A stretch of 64,000 nucleotides of DNA from Roseomonas sp. CECT 9278. GTDB taxonomy: Bacteria; Pseudomonadota; Alphaproteobacteria; Acetobacterales; Acetobacteraceae. The notes under the pieces were generated by a model, which was not told where the DNA came from, did not search any database, and saw nothing but the letters and a program-made list of their open reading frames with translations. Position 1 is the stretch's first letter, and every line of letters starts with the position of its first letter. Positions 24,868 to 34,434 of the stretch are shown piece after piece. Where the stretch lies: NCBI RefSeq assembly GCF_918698155.1, contig NZ_CAKKLX010000010.1:62001-126000 (forward strand), given 5' to 3'. A program made the position numbers and the translations under genes.

Positions 24868-25652
24868 GGGGTGCCTTCGCGGATGACGGGGTTGGTCAGG
24901 TGGCCGATTCCGGTGATCTCGATATCCACCACATCGCCATGCTTGAGGTCCGGCGACGACCCATCCGTGCCCCACCAGATGATGTCGCCCGGATGCAGCG
25001 TGACGTTGCGCGTCATGGTGGCCATGAACTTCGCCACGCCGAACAGCATGTGGCTGGTGCGGAAGCGGGTGCGGACCTCACCGTTCAGCCGCACGATGGT
25101 CTCGGCGGCGTCGAGGTCGAAATCCGTCTCGATCCAGGGGCCCATCGGCTTGAAGGTGTCGGTGTTCTTGGATCGCCAGAAGGTGCGGTCGGATTTCTGC
25201 CAGGTGCGTTCGCTGACATCATTGCCGATGGTCCAGCCGAGCAGGCAGTCCAGCGCGTTCTCCTCGGTCAGGTGCTTGGCCTTGCGGCCCACCACGGCCA
25301 CCAGCTCGCCCTCGTAGTGCACCTTCTCGGTCGCGTCGGCGGGGATGACGATGGTCTCGCCATGGGCGATCAGCGCATTCGCGGCGCGGTAGCCCATGTC
25401 CGGCTTGTTCGGGATGTTCGGCACCTCGCCGCGCTTGGCCGCCCCTTCCTTGACATGTTCCACGTAGTTGAGGCCGGCGCAGTAGAAGGTCGGCGGGATG
25501 ACTGGCACCTCGATCTTGACGGCGTTCAGATCATGGCGGCGCGACGTGGCCTCGTGCCCGCGGAACGGGTCGCCGGCCACCTCGGCGATGCGGTCGCCTT
25601 CCAGGATGCCATAGGCGGTGCGGCCCTCGGCCGTGAAGCGGATCCAGCGCAT
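24864..25652 (-). CDS. Fumarylacetoacetate hydrolase (FAH) family protein
   Basis: A 262-residue FAH-fold enzyme; the family covers hydrolases, hydratases and decarboxylases of 2-keto acids in aromatic and sugar-acid catabolism. Start ATG 25652 overlaps the dioxygenase stop by one base. The metal site is visible as VHYEGELVAVVG (Glu pair) and later TDFDLDA, with GNDVSERTWQ and PGDIIWWGTDG matching the family core. The N-terminal MRWIRFTAEGRTAYG strand is normal. It sits between a TauD-like dioxygenase and an Ldh-family dehydrogenase with overlaps at both ends. The substrate is unknown. Confidence 0.92.
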   Translation of the reverse strand: MRWIRFTAEGRTAYGILEGDRIAEVAGDPFRGHEATSRRHDLNAVKIEVPVIPPTFYCAGLNYVEHVKEGAAKRGEVPNIPNKPDMGYRAANALIAHGETIVIPADATEKVHYEGELVAVVGRKAKHLTEENALDCLLGWTIGNDVSERTWQKSDRTFWRSKNTDTFKPMGPWIETDFDLDAAETIVRLNGEVRTRFRTSHMLFGVAKFMATMTRNVTLHPGDIIWWGTDGSSPDLKHGDVVDIEITGIGHLTNPVIREGTP

Positions 25653-26551
25653 CAGGCGGCCAGCGCCTGCTGGATGAAGCCGGGCTGGAACACCTTGTCG
25701 GCCATCACCTGGCAGCGCTTCATCAGGCGATGCTCGTTCGGCCCGTAGTCGGGGATGGCGTTGTGCAGCGTGCCGATATTGTCCCAGATCAGCAGGTCGC
25801 CCTCGGTCCATTGGTGCGTGTGCAGGAAGCGGTCCTGCAGCTGGTGTTCGAACAGGGCTTCCAGCACGCGATCGCTCTCGGCCTCGTCCAATTCGTTGAT
25901 GCGCACCGCGTAGCCGGGGTTGCAGTAGAGCACGCGCCGCCCGGTGACCGGATGCGTGAGGAACACCGGATGCACCGAGGGCGGCCGCTTGGCGCGTTCC
26001 TCCGGCGTCAGCGGCTTGCGGTTGGCCGTCCCGCGCTTGACCATCATGTCCCAGAACTTGTTGAAGTCGTGCGTCGCCGTGGCGGTCTCCAGCCGCGTCT
26101 TCAGAGACGGGTCCAGCGCGTCATAGGCTGCATGCATGTTGGCGAAGACGGTGGAGCCCAGCACGCGCCCGTCGCGCCGCGGCACCTTGTGCGCGTTCAG
26201 CACGTTCACGAAGCCCATCGTGTCGCGATAGGACATGTCGGTGTGCCAATCCTGCCCGGCATCGGCCAGGCCGATCGGCGTCCCGTCCTCGACGATGTTG
26301 GACAGGATGCCGACCTCGGGGACCTGCGGGTCCTGAAACCTGCCCGACAGCGAGGTCTGAATCGACCCGAAGCACCGCGAGAAATCCCGCAGCGCCGCCG
26401 GTTCCAGCAGCTGGTTCGGGAAGCACAGCACGCCATAGCGCCCCAGCGCGCGCAGGATGGTCGCGAAATCCGCCGGATCCATCGGGCGCGACAGGTCGAT
26501 GTCGGTGACGTTGGCGCCGAGAACGCCGCTGGTCGGACGGATGGTGGGCAT
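25652..26551 (-). CDS. TauD/TfdA-family Fe(II)/2-oxoglutarate dioxygenase
   Basis: A 299-residue dioxygenase of the TauD/TfdA type, which hydroxylates a substrate using 2-oxoglutarate and oxygen. The iron ligands appear as His and Asp in DWHTDMSYRD and the distal His in NEHRLMKRCQVM; the 2-oxoglutarate-binding Arg is in the same last segment. Ribosome site GGGAGACACCGTC precedes the ATG at 26551; the longer frame adds an unlikely N-terminal tail. It is the first gene of a three-gene overlapping operon with FAH and Ldh-family enzymes. TfdA relatives cleave aryloxy acids, TauD cleaves taurine; neither is proven here. Confidence 0.91.
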   Translation of the reverse strand: MPTIRPTSGVLGANVTDIDLSRPMDPADFATILRALGRYGVLCFPNQLLEPAALRDFSRCFGSIQTSLSGRFQDPQVPEVGILSNIVEDGTPIGLADAGQDWHTDMSYRDTMGFVNVLNAHKVPRRDGRVLGSTVFANMHAAYDALDPSLKTRLETATATHDFNKFWDMMVKRGTANRKPLTPEERAKRPPSVHPVFLTHPVTGRRVLYCNPGYAVRINELDEAESDRVLEALFEHQLQDRFLHTHQWTEGDLLIWDNIGTLHNAIPDYGPNEHRLMKRCQVMADKVFQPGFIQQALAA

Positions 26552-26764
26552 GACGGTGTCTCCCTTCCTGCCGGTGCTGGAGCCATGGCGCGACCGGATG
26601 CGGGCGCATCCCGCGCGGAGCTTCGCGTCCCGCCGGGGCATCCCGGCCCCGTTGCGCCGACGCTACGCCCCGGCCCGGCCGCCGGCAAATCGCGACCGCG
26701 GGATTGGCGCGCGCCGCCCTTCGCGCCACCTTCCCACGGCAACAGCAGGCACTGGCAGGGCAAG

Positions 26765-27622
26765 ATGACGACACCGGTGGTGGCCATCCTGGCGCAGGGC
26801 GCGATGGGGGCCGGCGTGGCGGCGCGGCTCACCGCGCGTGGCGTAAGCGTGCTGACCAACCTCGATGGCCGCAGCGCCGCCAGCGCGGCACGCGCGGCGG
26901 CGGCTGGGATGCGCGCTGTGCCGTTCGCGGGGCTGGCGCAGGCCGATGCCTTCCTGTCGATCCTGCCGCCCGACCAGGCGGAGGCGACCGCCGCCACCCT
27001 GGCGCCGGTGCTGGCTGCCGCACCCAAGCCGCCGATCTATGCCGACTGCAACGCGATCAGCCCGGAAACGATGGGGCGCATCGCCGCGACGCTCGGCAGC
27101 CATGGGCTGCGCGTGGTCGACGCCGGCATCATCGGCGGGCCGCCGCGGGAGGGTTACGCGGGCCCGGTGGTCTATGCCTCCGGCCCTGACGCGACAGCCT
27201 TGGCCGCGCTGCTGGCTGGCCGCGGCATCGACCTGCGCGTGGTGGAAGGGCCGCTCGGCGCCGCCTCCGCGCTCAAGATGTCCTATGCCGGCATCACCAA
27301 GGGCCTGGTCGCGATCGGTTCCGCGATGATGCTGGCGGCGACGCGTGCCGGCGCGGCGGATGCGCTGCGCGCCGAGCTCGCCGCGAGCCAGCCTGCGCTG
27401 TCGGCCTGGTTCGCACGCATGGTGCCGTCGATGTACGACAAGGCCTACCGGTGGGCGGGCGAGATGCAGGAGATCGCCGACTTCACGCACGCGGATGCCG
27501 GGGCCAGCGCGATCTATAATGGCGCCGCGGCCTACTACGCGCGGCTGGCCGAACCGGGGGCGGCGGAGGAGATCGCCGCGCTGCGTGCCTTCCTCGACGG
27601 CGGCGCGCCGCCGCGCGCATGA
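26765..27622 (+). CDS. NAD(P)-dependent oxidoreductase, 3-hydroxyisobutyrate dehydrogenase-like (DUF1932-type)
   Basis: A 285-residue beta-hydroxyacid dehydrogenase-like protein. The dinucleotide loop is AILAQGAMGAGVAARL, less canonical than GxGxxG. The catalytic-type Lys lies in SALKMSYAGITKG, and the C-terminal helical domain has ADFTHADAGASAIYNGAAAY. This variant C-terminal domain resembles proteins annotated DUF1932 in the 6-phosphogluconate dehydrogenase superfamily. No strong ribosome site is seen; the ATG at 26765 gives the natural start of the Rossmann fold. The stop overlaps the next ATG (ATGA), coupling it to the ABC-like membrane protein. The substrate is unknown. Confidence 0.87.
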   Translation: MTTPVVAILAQGAMGAGVAARLTARGVSVLTNLDGRSAASAARAAAAGMRAVPFAGLAQADAFLSILPPDQAEATAATLAPVLAAAPKPPIYADCNAISPETMGRIAATLGSHGLRVVDAGIIGGPPREGYAGPVVYASGPDATALAALLAGRGIDLRVVEGPLGAASALKMSYAGITKGLVAIGSAMMLAATRAGAADALRAELAASQPALSAWFARMVPSMYDKAYRWAGEMQEIADFTHADAGASAIYNGAAAYYARLAEPGAAEEIAALRAFLDGGAPPRA

Positions 27623-29451
27623 ACGGCGCGCCGGACCATGCGGGCAGGACGCGGTTCTTCCGCGACTTCCTGCATTTGGCCGGGCCGTTCTGGCACGACG
27701 GGCCGCAGCGCTGGCGCGCGCGCGGGTGGACGTTGGCGATGGCGGTGCTGGGCGTGGCGCAGGTTGCGTTGGCGATCCGCCTGAACCTGTGGAACGCGGA
27801 TTTCTTCGATGCGCTGGAACGGCGATCGATGGATCGCTTCCTCGCGCAGATCGGCGTCTTTGCGCTGATCGTCGCCGGCGCCGTGATCGCCAATGCCTTC
27901 CACATGGTCGCGCGGCGCCGTCTCAACATCGCCTGGCGCGCATGGCTGACGCTGCGCGTCGTCGGCGAATGGATGCAGGATGCGCGGCACTACCAGATCG
28001 CGCAGATTCCCGGCGATCACGACAATCCGGACGGGCGCATCGCCGAAGACATCCGCATCGCGACCGAATACGCGATCGATCTGGCGAACAGCCTGCTCTA
28101 CGCGACGCTGCTGCTGGTCACCTTCGTGGGCCTGCTGTGGACGCTGTCGGGGCGGATCATGGTGTTCGGGTTCGACCTGCCGGGGCATATGGTGGCGCTG
28201 TCCCTTGCCTATGCGGCGGCGGGGTCCGTGGTGGCCTTCCTGCTCGGCCGACCGCTGGTGGGCGCGACCGACCTGCGCCAGACGCGCGAGGCCGACTTCC
28301 GCTTCGGCCTGGTGCGCGTCCGCGAAACCGCCGAACCCATCGCGCTCGCGCATGGCGAGGCGCGCGAGCGCGGCCGCATCACCGCGCTGTTCGACGGCAT
28401 CCGCCCGGCCTGGGCGGCGCAGACGCAGGGGCTGTCGCGCCTGACCGGGTTCTCCGCCGGCTACCTGACGCTCGCGCCGGTCTTCCCGATCCTGGTGACG
28501 ACGCCGCGCTACATGGCGGGCACGATCACGCTCGGCGGCGTCATGCAGATCGCGCAGGCTTTCCAGCAGGTGACGGCGGCACTGTCCTGGCCGGTCGACA
28601 ACCTGCAGCGCATCGCGGAGTGGCGTGCCTCGGTCGAACGCGTCCTGTCGCTCGACGAAGCGGTGCGCGTTGTCGCGGCGGAGTCGGCGCGGACGGGGGC
28701 GGAGGCCATCGTGCTCGACCGCGGCGTCGGCCATGGCCTCGGCGCGCGCGACCTGTACGTAGCCGCACCGGACGGCACCGCGATCCTTTCCGACATCACG
28801 CTGCACGTCGCGCCTGGCGAACGCGTGCTGGTCGATGGCGACCCGGAAGCCGCGCAGGCGCTGTTCCGCGTGCTGGCAGGGATCTGGCCCTGGGGCCGTG
28901 GAATCGTGGACCTGCCGCCGGACGCCGACGTCACGACGATCGGCGAGAAACCGCATCTGCCCGAAGGCCCGCTGCACGATGCGCTGACCTTTCCCGAAGC
29001 CGCCGAGCGCTTTCCGCCCGAGGTCGCATCCGCCGCGCTGGCGGCCGTCGGTCTCGATGCGCTGGTGCCACGGCTGGCGGAGATCGCCGACTGGGACGCG
29101 ATGCTGGGCGCGGTCGACCTGCAGCGCCTCGCCATCGCGCGGGTGCTGCTGCATCGGCCACGCTGGATCCTGCTGGGCGACACCACGACCGCCTTCGAAC
29201 CGGCGGATGCGGACCGCACGGTCGACCTGCTCGCGACCGCGCTGCCGGACTCGGCTCTGCTGGTGCTGGGCCGCCATCCGGGCGCGACGGAACGCTTCAC
29301 CCGGCGCCTCACGCTGCGCCGCGTGGCGGGCGGCGATGTCCTGCTGCACGAGATCCATGCGCGCCGCCAGGCGGCCACCCAGCCGCGCCGGCGCCCGCTG
29401 CCGCTGGTGGACTGGCTGCGCCGCGGCTACGACCACCGCGACATGCGCTGA
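27619..29451 (+). CDS. SbmA/YddA-like ABC membrane protein with degenerate ATPase domain
   Basis: A 610-residue protein of the ABC_membrane_2/SbmA-BacA type. The membrane half has about six spans, with WNADFFDALERRSMDRFLAQ and the family signature NPDGRIAEDIRIATEYA. The C-terminal 230 residues align by position with an ABC ATPase, but every catalytic motif is lost. The P-loop place reads VDGDPEAAQALF (from residue 405), the Q-loop place IGEKPHLP has Glu for Gln (443), the signature place reads LGAVDLQRL (496-504), and Walker B reads ILLGDTTTAF (Gly520, Asp521). The reading frame is intact with normal codon use. It is probably a folded pseudo-ATPase, perhaps driven by proton motive force as SbmA is, rather than a dead gene. 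Confidence 0.85.
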   Translation: MNGAPDHAGRTRFFRDFLHLAGPFWHDGPQRWRARGWTLAMAVLGVAQVALAIRLNLWNADFFDALERRSMDRFLAQIGVFALIVAGAVIANAFHMVARRRLNIAWRAWLTLRVVGEWMQDARHYQIAQIPGDHDNPDGRIAEDIRIATEYAIDLANSLLYATLLLVTFVGLLWTLSGRIMVFGFDLPGHMVALSLAYAAAGSVVAFLLGRPLVGATDLRQTREADFRFGLVRVRETAEPIALAHGEARERGRITALFDGIRPAWAAQTQGLSRLTGFSAGYLTLAPVFPILVTTPRYMAGTITLGGVMQIAQAFQQVTAALSWPVDNLQRIAEWRASVERVLSLDEAVRVVAAESARTGAEAIVLDRGVGHGLGARDLYVAAPDGTAILSDITLHVAPGERVLVDGDPEAAQALFRVLAGIWPWGRGIVDLPPDADVTTIGEKPHLPEGPLHDALTFPEAAERFPPEVASAALAAVGLDALVPRLAEIADWDAMLGAVDLQRLAIARVLLHRPRWILLGDTTTAFEPADADRTVDLLATALPDSALLVLGRHPGATERFTRRLTLRRVAGGDVLLHEIHARRQAATQPRRRPLPLVDWLRRGYDHRDMR

Positions 29452-30531
29452 TCAGGCGGGGCTGTTCACGCCGAGGCGCGTCGCGGTCGCGAGGATGTTC
29501 GACCAGGTGTCCCCGGGCAGCGGCACGCCGCCGGCGGTGCGTTCGGCGCGGCGCTGTTGCTCAGGCTCACCGGGCAGCAGCACCGGTGCGGCGGCGTTGG
29601 CCGGGCGGCAGGCGGCGATCCAATCGGCATAGGCCAGGCCCATGCGTTCGAATTCCGCCTGGGTGCCGAAATGCTTCGGCGACAGGAACACCGAGAGCAT
29701 CCCGTTGGCGATCCGCCCGCGCCCGCTGACCGGGCCGGAGGTGCCGCCGGCGGTCAGGCAGCCGGCCAGCATCTCGCACATGAAGGCCAGGCCCGATCCC
29801 TTGTGCTCGCCGAAGGCGCGGATCGCGCCCTGCCCGTTCGCCGGGTTGCGCGGGCCGACCGCATCATAGGGGCCGTACAGCGTGTGCGGGTCGGTGGACA
29901 GCCGGCCATCGGGTTCGATCAGCGCGCCCTCGGGCAGCTTCTTGCCGCCCGACGACGCGACCAGCACCTTGCCTTCCGCCACCAGGGAGGTCGCGAAATC
30001 CAGCACCAGCGGGCGGCCCGGCAGCGGCACCCCGATCGCGACGGGGTTGGTGGAGAAGCGCCGCTCGACACCGCCGAAGGGTGCCACCAGCACACTGCCG
30101 GCGACGTTGACGAAGTGCATGGAGATCAGCCCGGCGGCGATCGCCTGTTCGGCATAGTCGCCGACGCGGCCGATATGGCCGGCATTGCGCAGCGCGGTGA
30201 CGCTGACGCCGTGCTGCTGCGCGCGCGCGATGCCCAATGCGACGGCCTGCGGCGCCACGGTCTGCCCGAAGCCCCACTTGCCGTCGACCAGCGCGAAGGC
30301 GCCGCCATCGGTGACGATTTCGGCATCCTGCCCCTTCACGACGAAGCCGGCTTCGAGCCACTCGACATAACGCGGCACGCGCACCACGCCGTGGCTGTCA
30401 TGCCCGGCCAGGTTGGCGCCGACCAGGTGCGTGGCGATGCGGTTCGACTCCGCTGCGTCGCAGCCCGCCGCCAGGAAGACGTCGCGCACCAGCGCGGTCA
30501 GGGTGGGGACGGGGATGTGGTGCATCTGCAT
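29452..30531 (-). CDS. Ldh/malate dehydrogenase-family NAD(P) oxidoreductase (second copy)
   Basis: A 359-residue type 2 malate/L-lactate dehydrogenase family enzyme, a distant paralogue of the one at 23767. Landmarks are LAGHDSHGVVRVPRYVEW, VSVTALRNAGHIGRVGDYA, and LDFATSLVAEGKV. The ATG at 30531 gives MQMHHIPVP; a second ATG two codons on is also possible. Its stop abuts the stop of the SbmA-like gene exactly, with no spacer. It lies downstream of the SDR and sugar ABC importer genes on the same strand but is separated from the SDR by about 116 bp full of hairpins, so its expression may be partly uncoupled. Confidence 0.9.
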   Translation of the reverse strand: MQMHHIPVPTLTALVRDVFLAAGCDAAESNRIATHLVGANLAGHDSHGVVRVPRYVEWLEAGFVVKGQDAEIVTDGGAFALVDGKWGFGQTVAPQAVALGIARAQQHGVSVTALRNAGHIGRVGDYAEQAIAAGLISMHFVNVAGSVLVAPFGGVERRFSTNPVAIGVPLPGRPLVLDFATSLVAEGKVLVASSGGKKLPEGALIEPDGRLSTDPHTLYGPYDAVGPRNPANGQGAIRAFGEHKGSGLAFMCEMLAGCLTAGGTSGPVSGRGRIANGMLSVFLSPKHFGTQAEFERMGLAYADWIAACRPANAAAPVLLPGEPEQQRRAERTAGGVPLPGDTWSNILATATRLGVNSPA

Positions 30532-30546
30532 GTGCGTCGTTCCGAC

Positions 30547-30575
30547 CTTCGCGGTCAGTCTCCAGGTGCCGGGAA
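30547..30575. repeat. Second copy of the palindromic repeat half-site
   Basis: CTTCGCGGTCAGTCTCCAGG and the following GTGCCGGGAA match the loop and right arm of the repeat at 1901-1929 at most positions (about 16 of 20 in the arm, one base missing in the loop). The left arm is not conserved here. Confidence 0.55.
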
Positions 30576-30589
30576 ATTGGGCCAGCGGT

Positions 30590-30644
30590 CCCCGCGGCGC
30601 TGCACGGCAACGTCGCGGGGCCCCGGTTCGGGGGAGGTCCCCCG
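30590..30644. terminator. Two hairpins downstream of the SDR gene
   Basis: First hairpin: CCCCGCGGCG (30590-30599), 11-nt loop, CGTCGCGGGG (30611-30620), 9 of 10 paired. Second: CGGGGGAGGTCCCCCG at 30629-30644, a tight palindrome just 4 bp past the SDR stop codon on the minus strand. Either could end or slow transcription from the ABC importer/SDR operon before the Ldh gene. The G-run hairpin resembles the one at 1942-1963. Confidence 0.55.
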
Positions 30645-30647
30645 TTC

Positions 30648-31406
30648 CTACATCGCCGCGATCTTCTTCGCCTGCGGCGCCAGCAGTCGCATGTAGGTGG
30701 GCGTCACCAGCATCTCGGTGATGTTGGCGCGGGCGGGCATGGTGGCGACGAACAGCGCCATGGCGGCGATGTCCTCGGGCTGCAGCAGGCGCTCGATGTC
30801 CTCGGCAGGCACGGGTTCGGGGCGGTTCTTGAGGATGTCGGTCGCGACCTCGCCCGGGCAGATGCAGCAGGAGCGGATGTTGTGGATCCCGTTCTCCTGG
30901 TTGATCGACTGCGACAGCGCCACGAAGCCGTGCTTGGCCGCCGTGTAGCCGGGCCCCGACAGGAACGAGATGCCCTTGCCCGCCATCGACGCGATCTGGA
31001 TCAGGTGCCCGCCGCCGCGCTTGCGCATCCCCGGCAGCACGGCGATCGAGGTCATGAACGGCGCGGTCAGGTTGCCGTCGACCAGCGCGCGGATCGACTC
31101 CGGCGTCAGCTGGTGCATGTAGCGCCTGGGCAGGTTCACGCCGGCATTGTTCACCAGGATGTCCGGCCCGCCGATGCTGGATTCCACGGTCGCGAGGGCG
31201 GCGGCGATCTGCTTTTCGTCGGTCAGGTCGCAGGGCACGATCACCGCGCCACCGCCGATCATCGCCGCGGTTTCCTCCAGCGGCGCGGTGCGCCGGCCGG
31301 TCAGCGCGACCTTCGCCCCTTCCTGCGCGAACAGGATGGCGATGGCGCGGCCGATGCCGCTGCCCGCCCCGGTGACCCAGGCGGACTTTCCTTCCAGGCG
31401 CTTCAT
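30648..31406 (-). CDS. Short-chain dehydrogenase/reductase in sugar importer operon
   Basis: A 252-residue classical SDR. The cofactor loop is VTGAGSGIGRAIAILF; NNAG appears in ILVNNAGVNLPRR; the catalytic Ser, Tyr and Lys are in IASMAGKG and GYTAAKHGF. The C-terminus ends with EMLVTPTYMRLL rather than the usual dGG motif, so it belongs to the sepiapterin reductase/oxidoreductase-like side of the family. The ATG directly follows the stop of the ABC ATPase gene (TGA then ATG), so it is part of the importer operon and may oxidise the imported sugar or polyol. Confidence 0.91.
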   Translation of the reverse strand: MKRLEGKSAWVTGAGSGIGRAIAILFAQEGAKVALTGRRTAPLEETAAMIGGGAVIVPCDLTDEKQIAAALATVESSIGGPDILVNNAGVNLPRRYMHQLTPESIRALVDGNLTAPFMTSIAVLPGMRKRGGGHLIQIASMAGKGISFLSGPGYTAAKHGFVALSQSINQENGIHNIRSCCICPGEVATDILKNRPEPVPAEDIERLLQPEDIAAMALFVATMPARANITEMLVTPTYMRLLAPQAKKIAAM

Positions 31407-32507
<1,101 letters not shown>

Positions 32508-32514
32508 CTTGCGT

Positions 32515-33411
32515 TCAGCCTTTCGTCGCGCCGGCGGTCAGCCCGGCGATGTAGTAGTCCATCAGGAAGGCGTAGACGATCACCGGCGGCAGGGCCGCCA
32601 GCAGCGCACCAGCCATGATCTGCCCCCACACGAAGGTATCGCCGCGCACCAGCTGCGACACCACGCCGATGGTCAGCGGCATCTGGTCGGGCGTGGTGAT
32701 GAAGGCGGTCGGATAGACGAAGGCCGCCCAGGACACGGTGAAGGCGAAGATCGTCGCCGCGATGATCCCCGGCAGCGCCACCGGGATGAAGATCTTCAGC
32801 AGCATCTGCGACCACGTCGCGCCATCGATCAGCGCCGCCTCGTCCAGCTCCTTCGGGATGGAGGCGAAGTAGCCGATCATGATCCAGGTGCAGAAGGGCA
32901 CGGTCAGCGTCGGATAGACCAGCATCAGCCCCCAGATCGAGTTCAGCAGGCCGAGCCCGCCGACGATCTGGTACAGCGGGATGAACAGCAGCGTGTCCGG
33001 CACCAGGTAGGTCAGGAACACGCCGGTCGCGAGCACCTGGCTGCCCCAGAACCGCATGCGCGACAGCGCGAAGGCCGCCAGGATCGAGATCACCATCGTT
33101 AGGAACACCACCACCAGCGTGATCAGCACGCTGTTGATGAAGAAGCCCTGGAACAGCGGGTTCTCGATCAGTGCCCAGTAGTTCTCGAGCGTGGGGCTTC
33201 GCACCAGCCAGGGGTTGCCCTGCTGGTCGGCGATCTCGGCACTGGTCTTGAGGCTGGTGATGAACATGTAGACCGGCGGGGTCAGGAAGATGACCGCCGC
33301 TACGATCAACGAGATGTAGGACACCACCAGCGCCCAGCGCCGTTCCGACCGCAACGAGCCGGCCTTGTGGTAGATGCCGGGCAGATCCCGGGACGCCGTG
33401 CCGGCCGACAT
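32515..33411 (-). CDS. Sugar ABC transporter permease, MalG type
   Basis: A 298-residue permease with six membrane helices. The N-terminal tail is followed by [20 protein letters not shown], and the ATPase-coupling EAA loop reads [20 protein letters not shown]. The last residues, [14 protein letters not shown], are typical of MalG-like permeases. Start ATG 33411 overlaps the stop of the MalF-type gene by one base (TGATG), giving translational coupling. It forms the membrane channel with the protein encoded just upstream. Confidence 0.93.
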   Translation of the reverse strand: MSAGTASRDLPGIYHKAGSLRSERRWALVVSYISLIVAAVIFLTPPVYMFITSLKTSAEIADQQGNPWLVRSPTLENYWALIENPLFQGFFINSVLITLVVVFLTMVISILAAFALSRMRFWGSQVLATGVFLTYLVPDTLLFIPLYQIVGGLGLLNSIWGLMLVYPTLTVPFCTWIMIGYFASIPKELDEAALIDGATWSQMLLKIFIPVALPGIIAATIFAFTVSWAAFVYPTAFITTPDQMPLTIGVVSQLVRGDTFVWGQIMAGALLAALPPVIVYAFLMDYYIAGLTAGATKG

Positions 33412-34373
33412 CACATCTGCTCCTTGTTGCGACGGGTCACGCCGCGCAGCACGAAGAAGGCGCAGATCGCGAGGATGGGGAACATGAACAGGGACACCGC
33501 CGCGCCGCGCGGGATGTTGCCCGACAGGATGCCGACCTGGAACGCATAGGAGGCGAAGACATGCGTGAGGTCGCGCGGCCCGCCATTGGTCAGCACGCGC
33601 ACGATGTCGTAGTTCGCGAAGGTCACGATCAGGCTGAACAGCACGGTGATCGAGATGATGTTCGCCATCATCGGCAGCGTCACGTAGCGCAGCCGCTGCC
33701 AGGCGGTCGCACCGTCGATCGCCGCGGCTTCGTACAGTTGCTCGGGCACCGACTTCAGCGCCGCGAGATACATGATCATGAAGAAGGGCGCGCCGTACCA
33801 GACGTTGACGATGATGATCGACAGCCGCGCCCACCAGGGCTCGCCCAGCCACGGCACCTCGGGCACCGCGAACACCTGCAGCAGCCAGTTGATCGACCCG
33901 TAGGACGGGTCGAACATCCACCACCAGCCCAGCGTAGACAGCGCCGGCGGGATCACCCAGGGCACCAGCAGCATGCCGCGCCACTTGCGCTGCCCCTTGG
34001 TCGGGATGTGGTGCAGCATATGCGCCAGCCAGAAGCCGATCGCCGCCTTCAGCAGCACCGCGGTGATGGCGAAGATGCAGGACTGCCAGGCGACGTTCCA
34101 GAAGGTCTCGCTCTCGAACAGGATCTCGAAATTGCCGAGGCCCGTGGGCAGCCATTCGCCCTCCATGAAGCCGGTCATGCGCCGGTTCAGGGTGGACAGG
34201 TACATGCCGTAGGCCGCGGGGTAGGCGACAAGCCCGATCACGACCGCCAGCAGCGGCACTGTCATCACGAAGGCGATGGTCGATCGCCGGCGCGCAAGGC
34301 GCTGCAGGGACGAGACGCGGTTGCCCTCGATCGGCGGGAGCGCGGATGCGGCGACGCTGCCGTCGGCTGCCAT
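33411..34373 (-). CDS. Sugar ABC transporter permease, MalF type
   Basis: A 320-residue permease with about six membrane helices and an EAA loop SVPEQLYEAAAIDGATAWQR that docks on the ATPase. The N-terminal 35 residues are cytoplasmic (MAADGSVAASALPPIEGN), followed by TIAFVMTVPLLAVVIGLVAY. It partners the MalG-type permease encoded immediately downstream. The gene is 61 bp downstream of the receptor gene. The ribosome site GGAAACCTGCC before the ATG is acceptable. Confidence 0.93.
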   Translation of the reverse strand: MAADGSVAASALPPIEGNRVSSLQRLARRRSTIAFVMTVPLLAVVIGLVAYPAAYGMYLSTLNRRMTGFMEGEWLPTGLGNFEILFESETFWNVAWQSCIFAITAVLLKAAIGFWLAHMLHHIPTKGQRKWRGMLLVPWVIPPALSTLGWWWMFDPSYGSINWLLQVFAVPEVPWLGEPWWARLSIIIVNVWYGAPFFMIMYLAALKSVPEQLYEAAAIDGATAWQRLRYVTLPMMANIISITVLFSLIVTFANYDIVRVLTNGGPRDLTHVFASYAFQVGILSGNIPRGAAVSLFMFPILAICAFFVLRGVTRRNKEQM

Positions 34374-34434
34374 GGCAGGTTTCCTTGGAATGGCGGGGAA
34401 AGGCGGGCGGCGCGGGGCCGCCCGCCGGCCCGGC

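Noticed and set aside
27619-29451. Calling the SbmA-like gene a pseudogene
   Set aside because: The frame is open over 610 codons, the start is coupled to the upstream gene and the membrane domain is well kept, so loss of ATPase motifs looks selected or tolerated rather than random decay.
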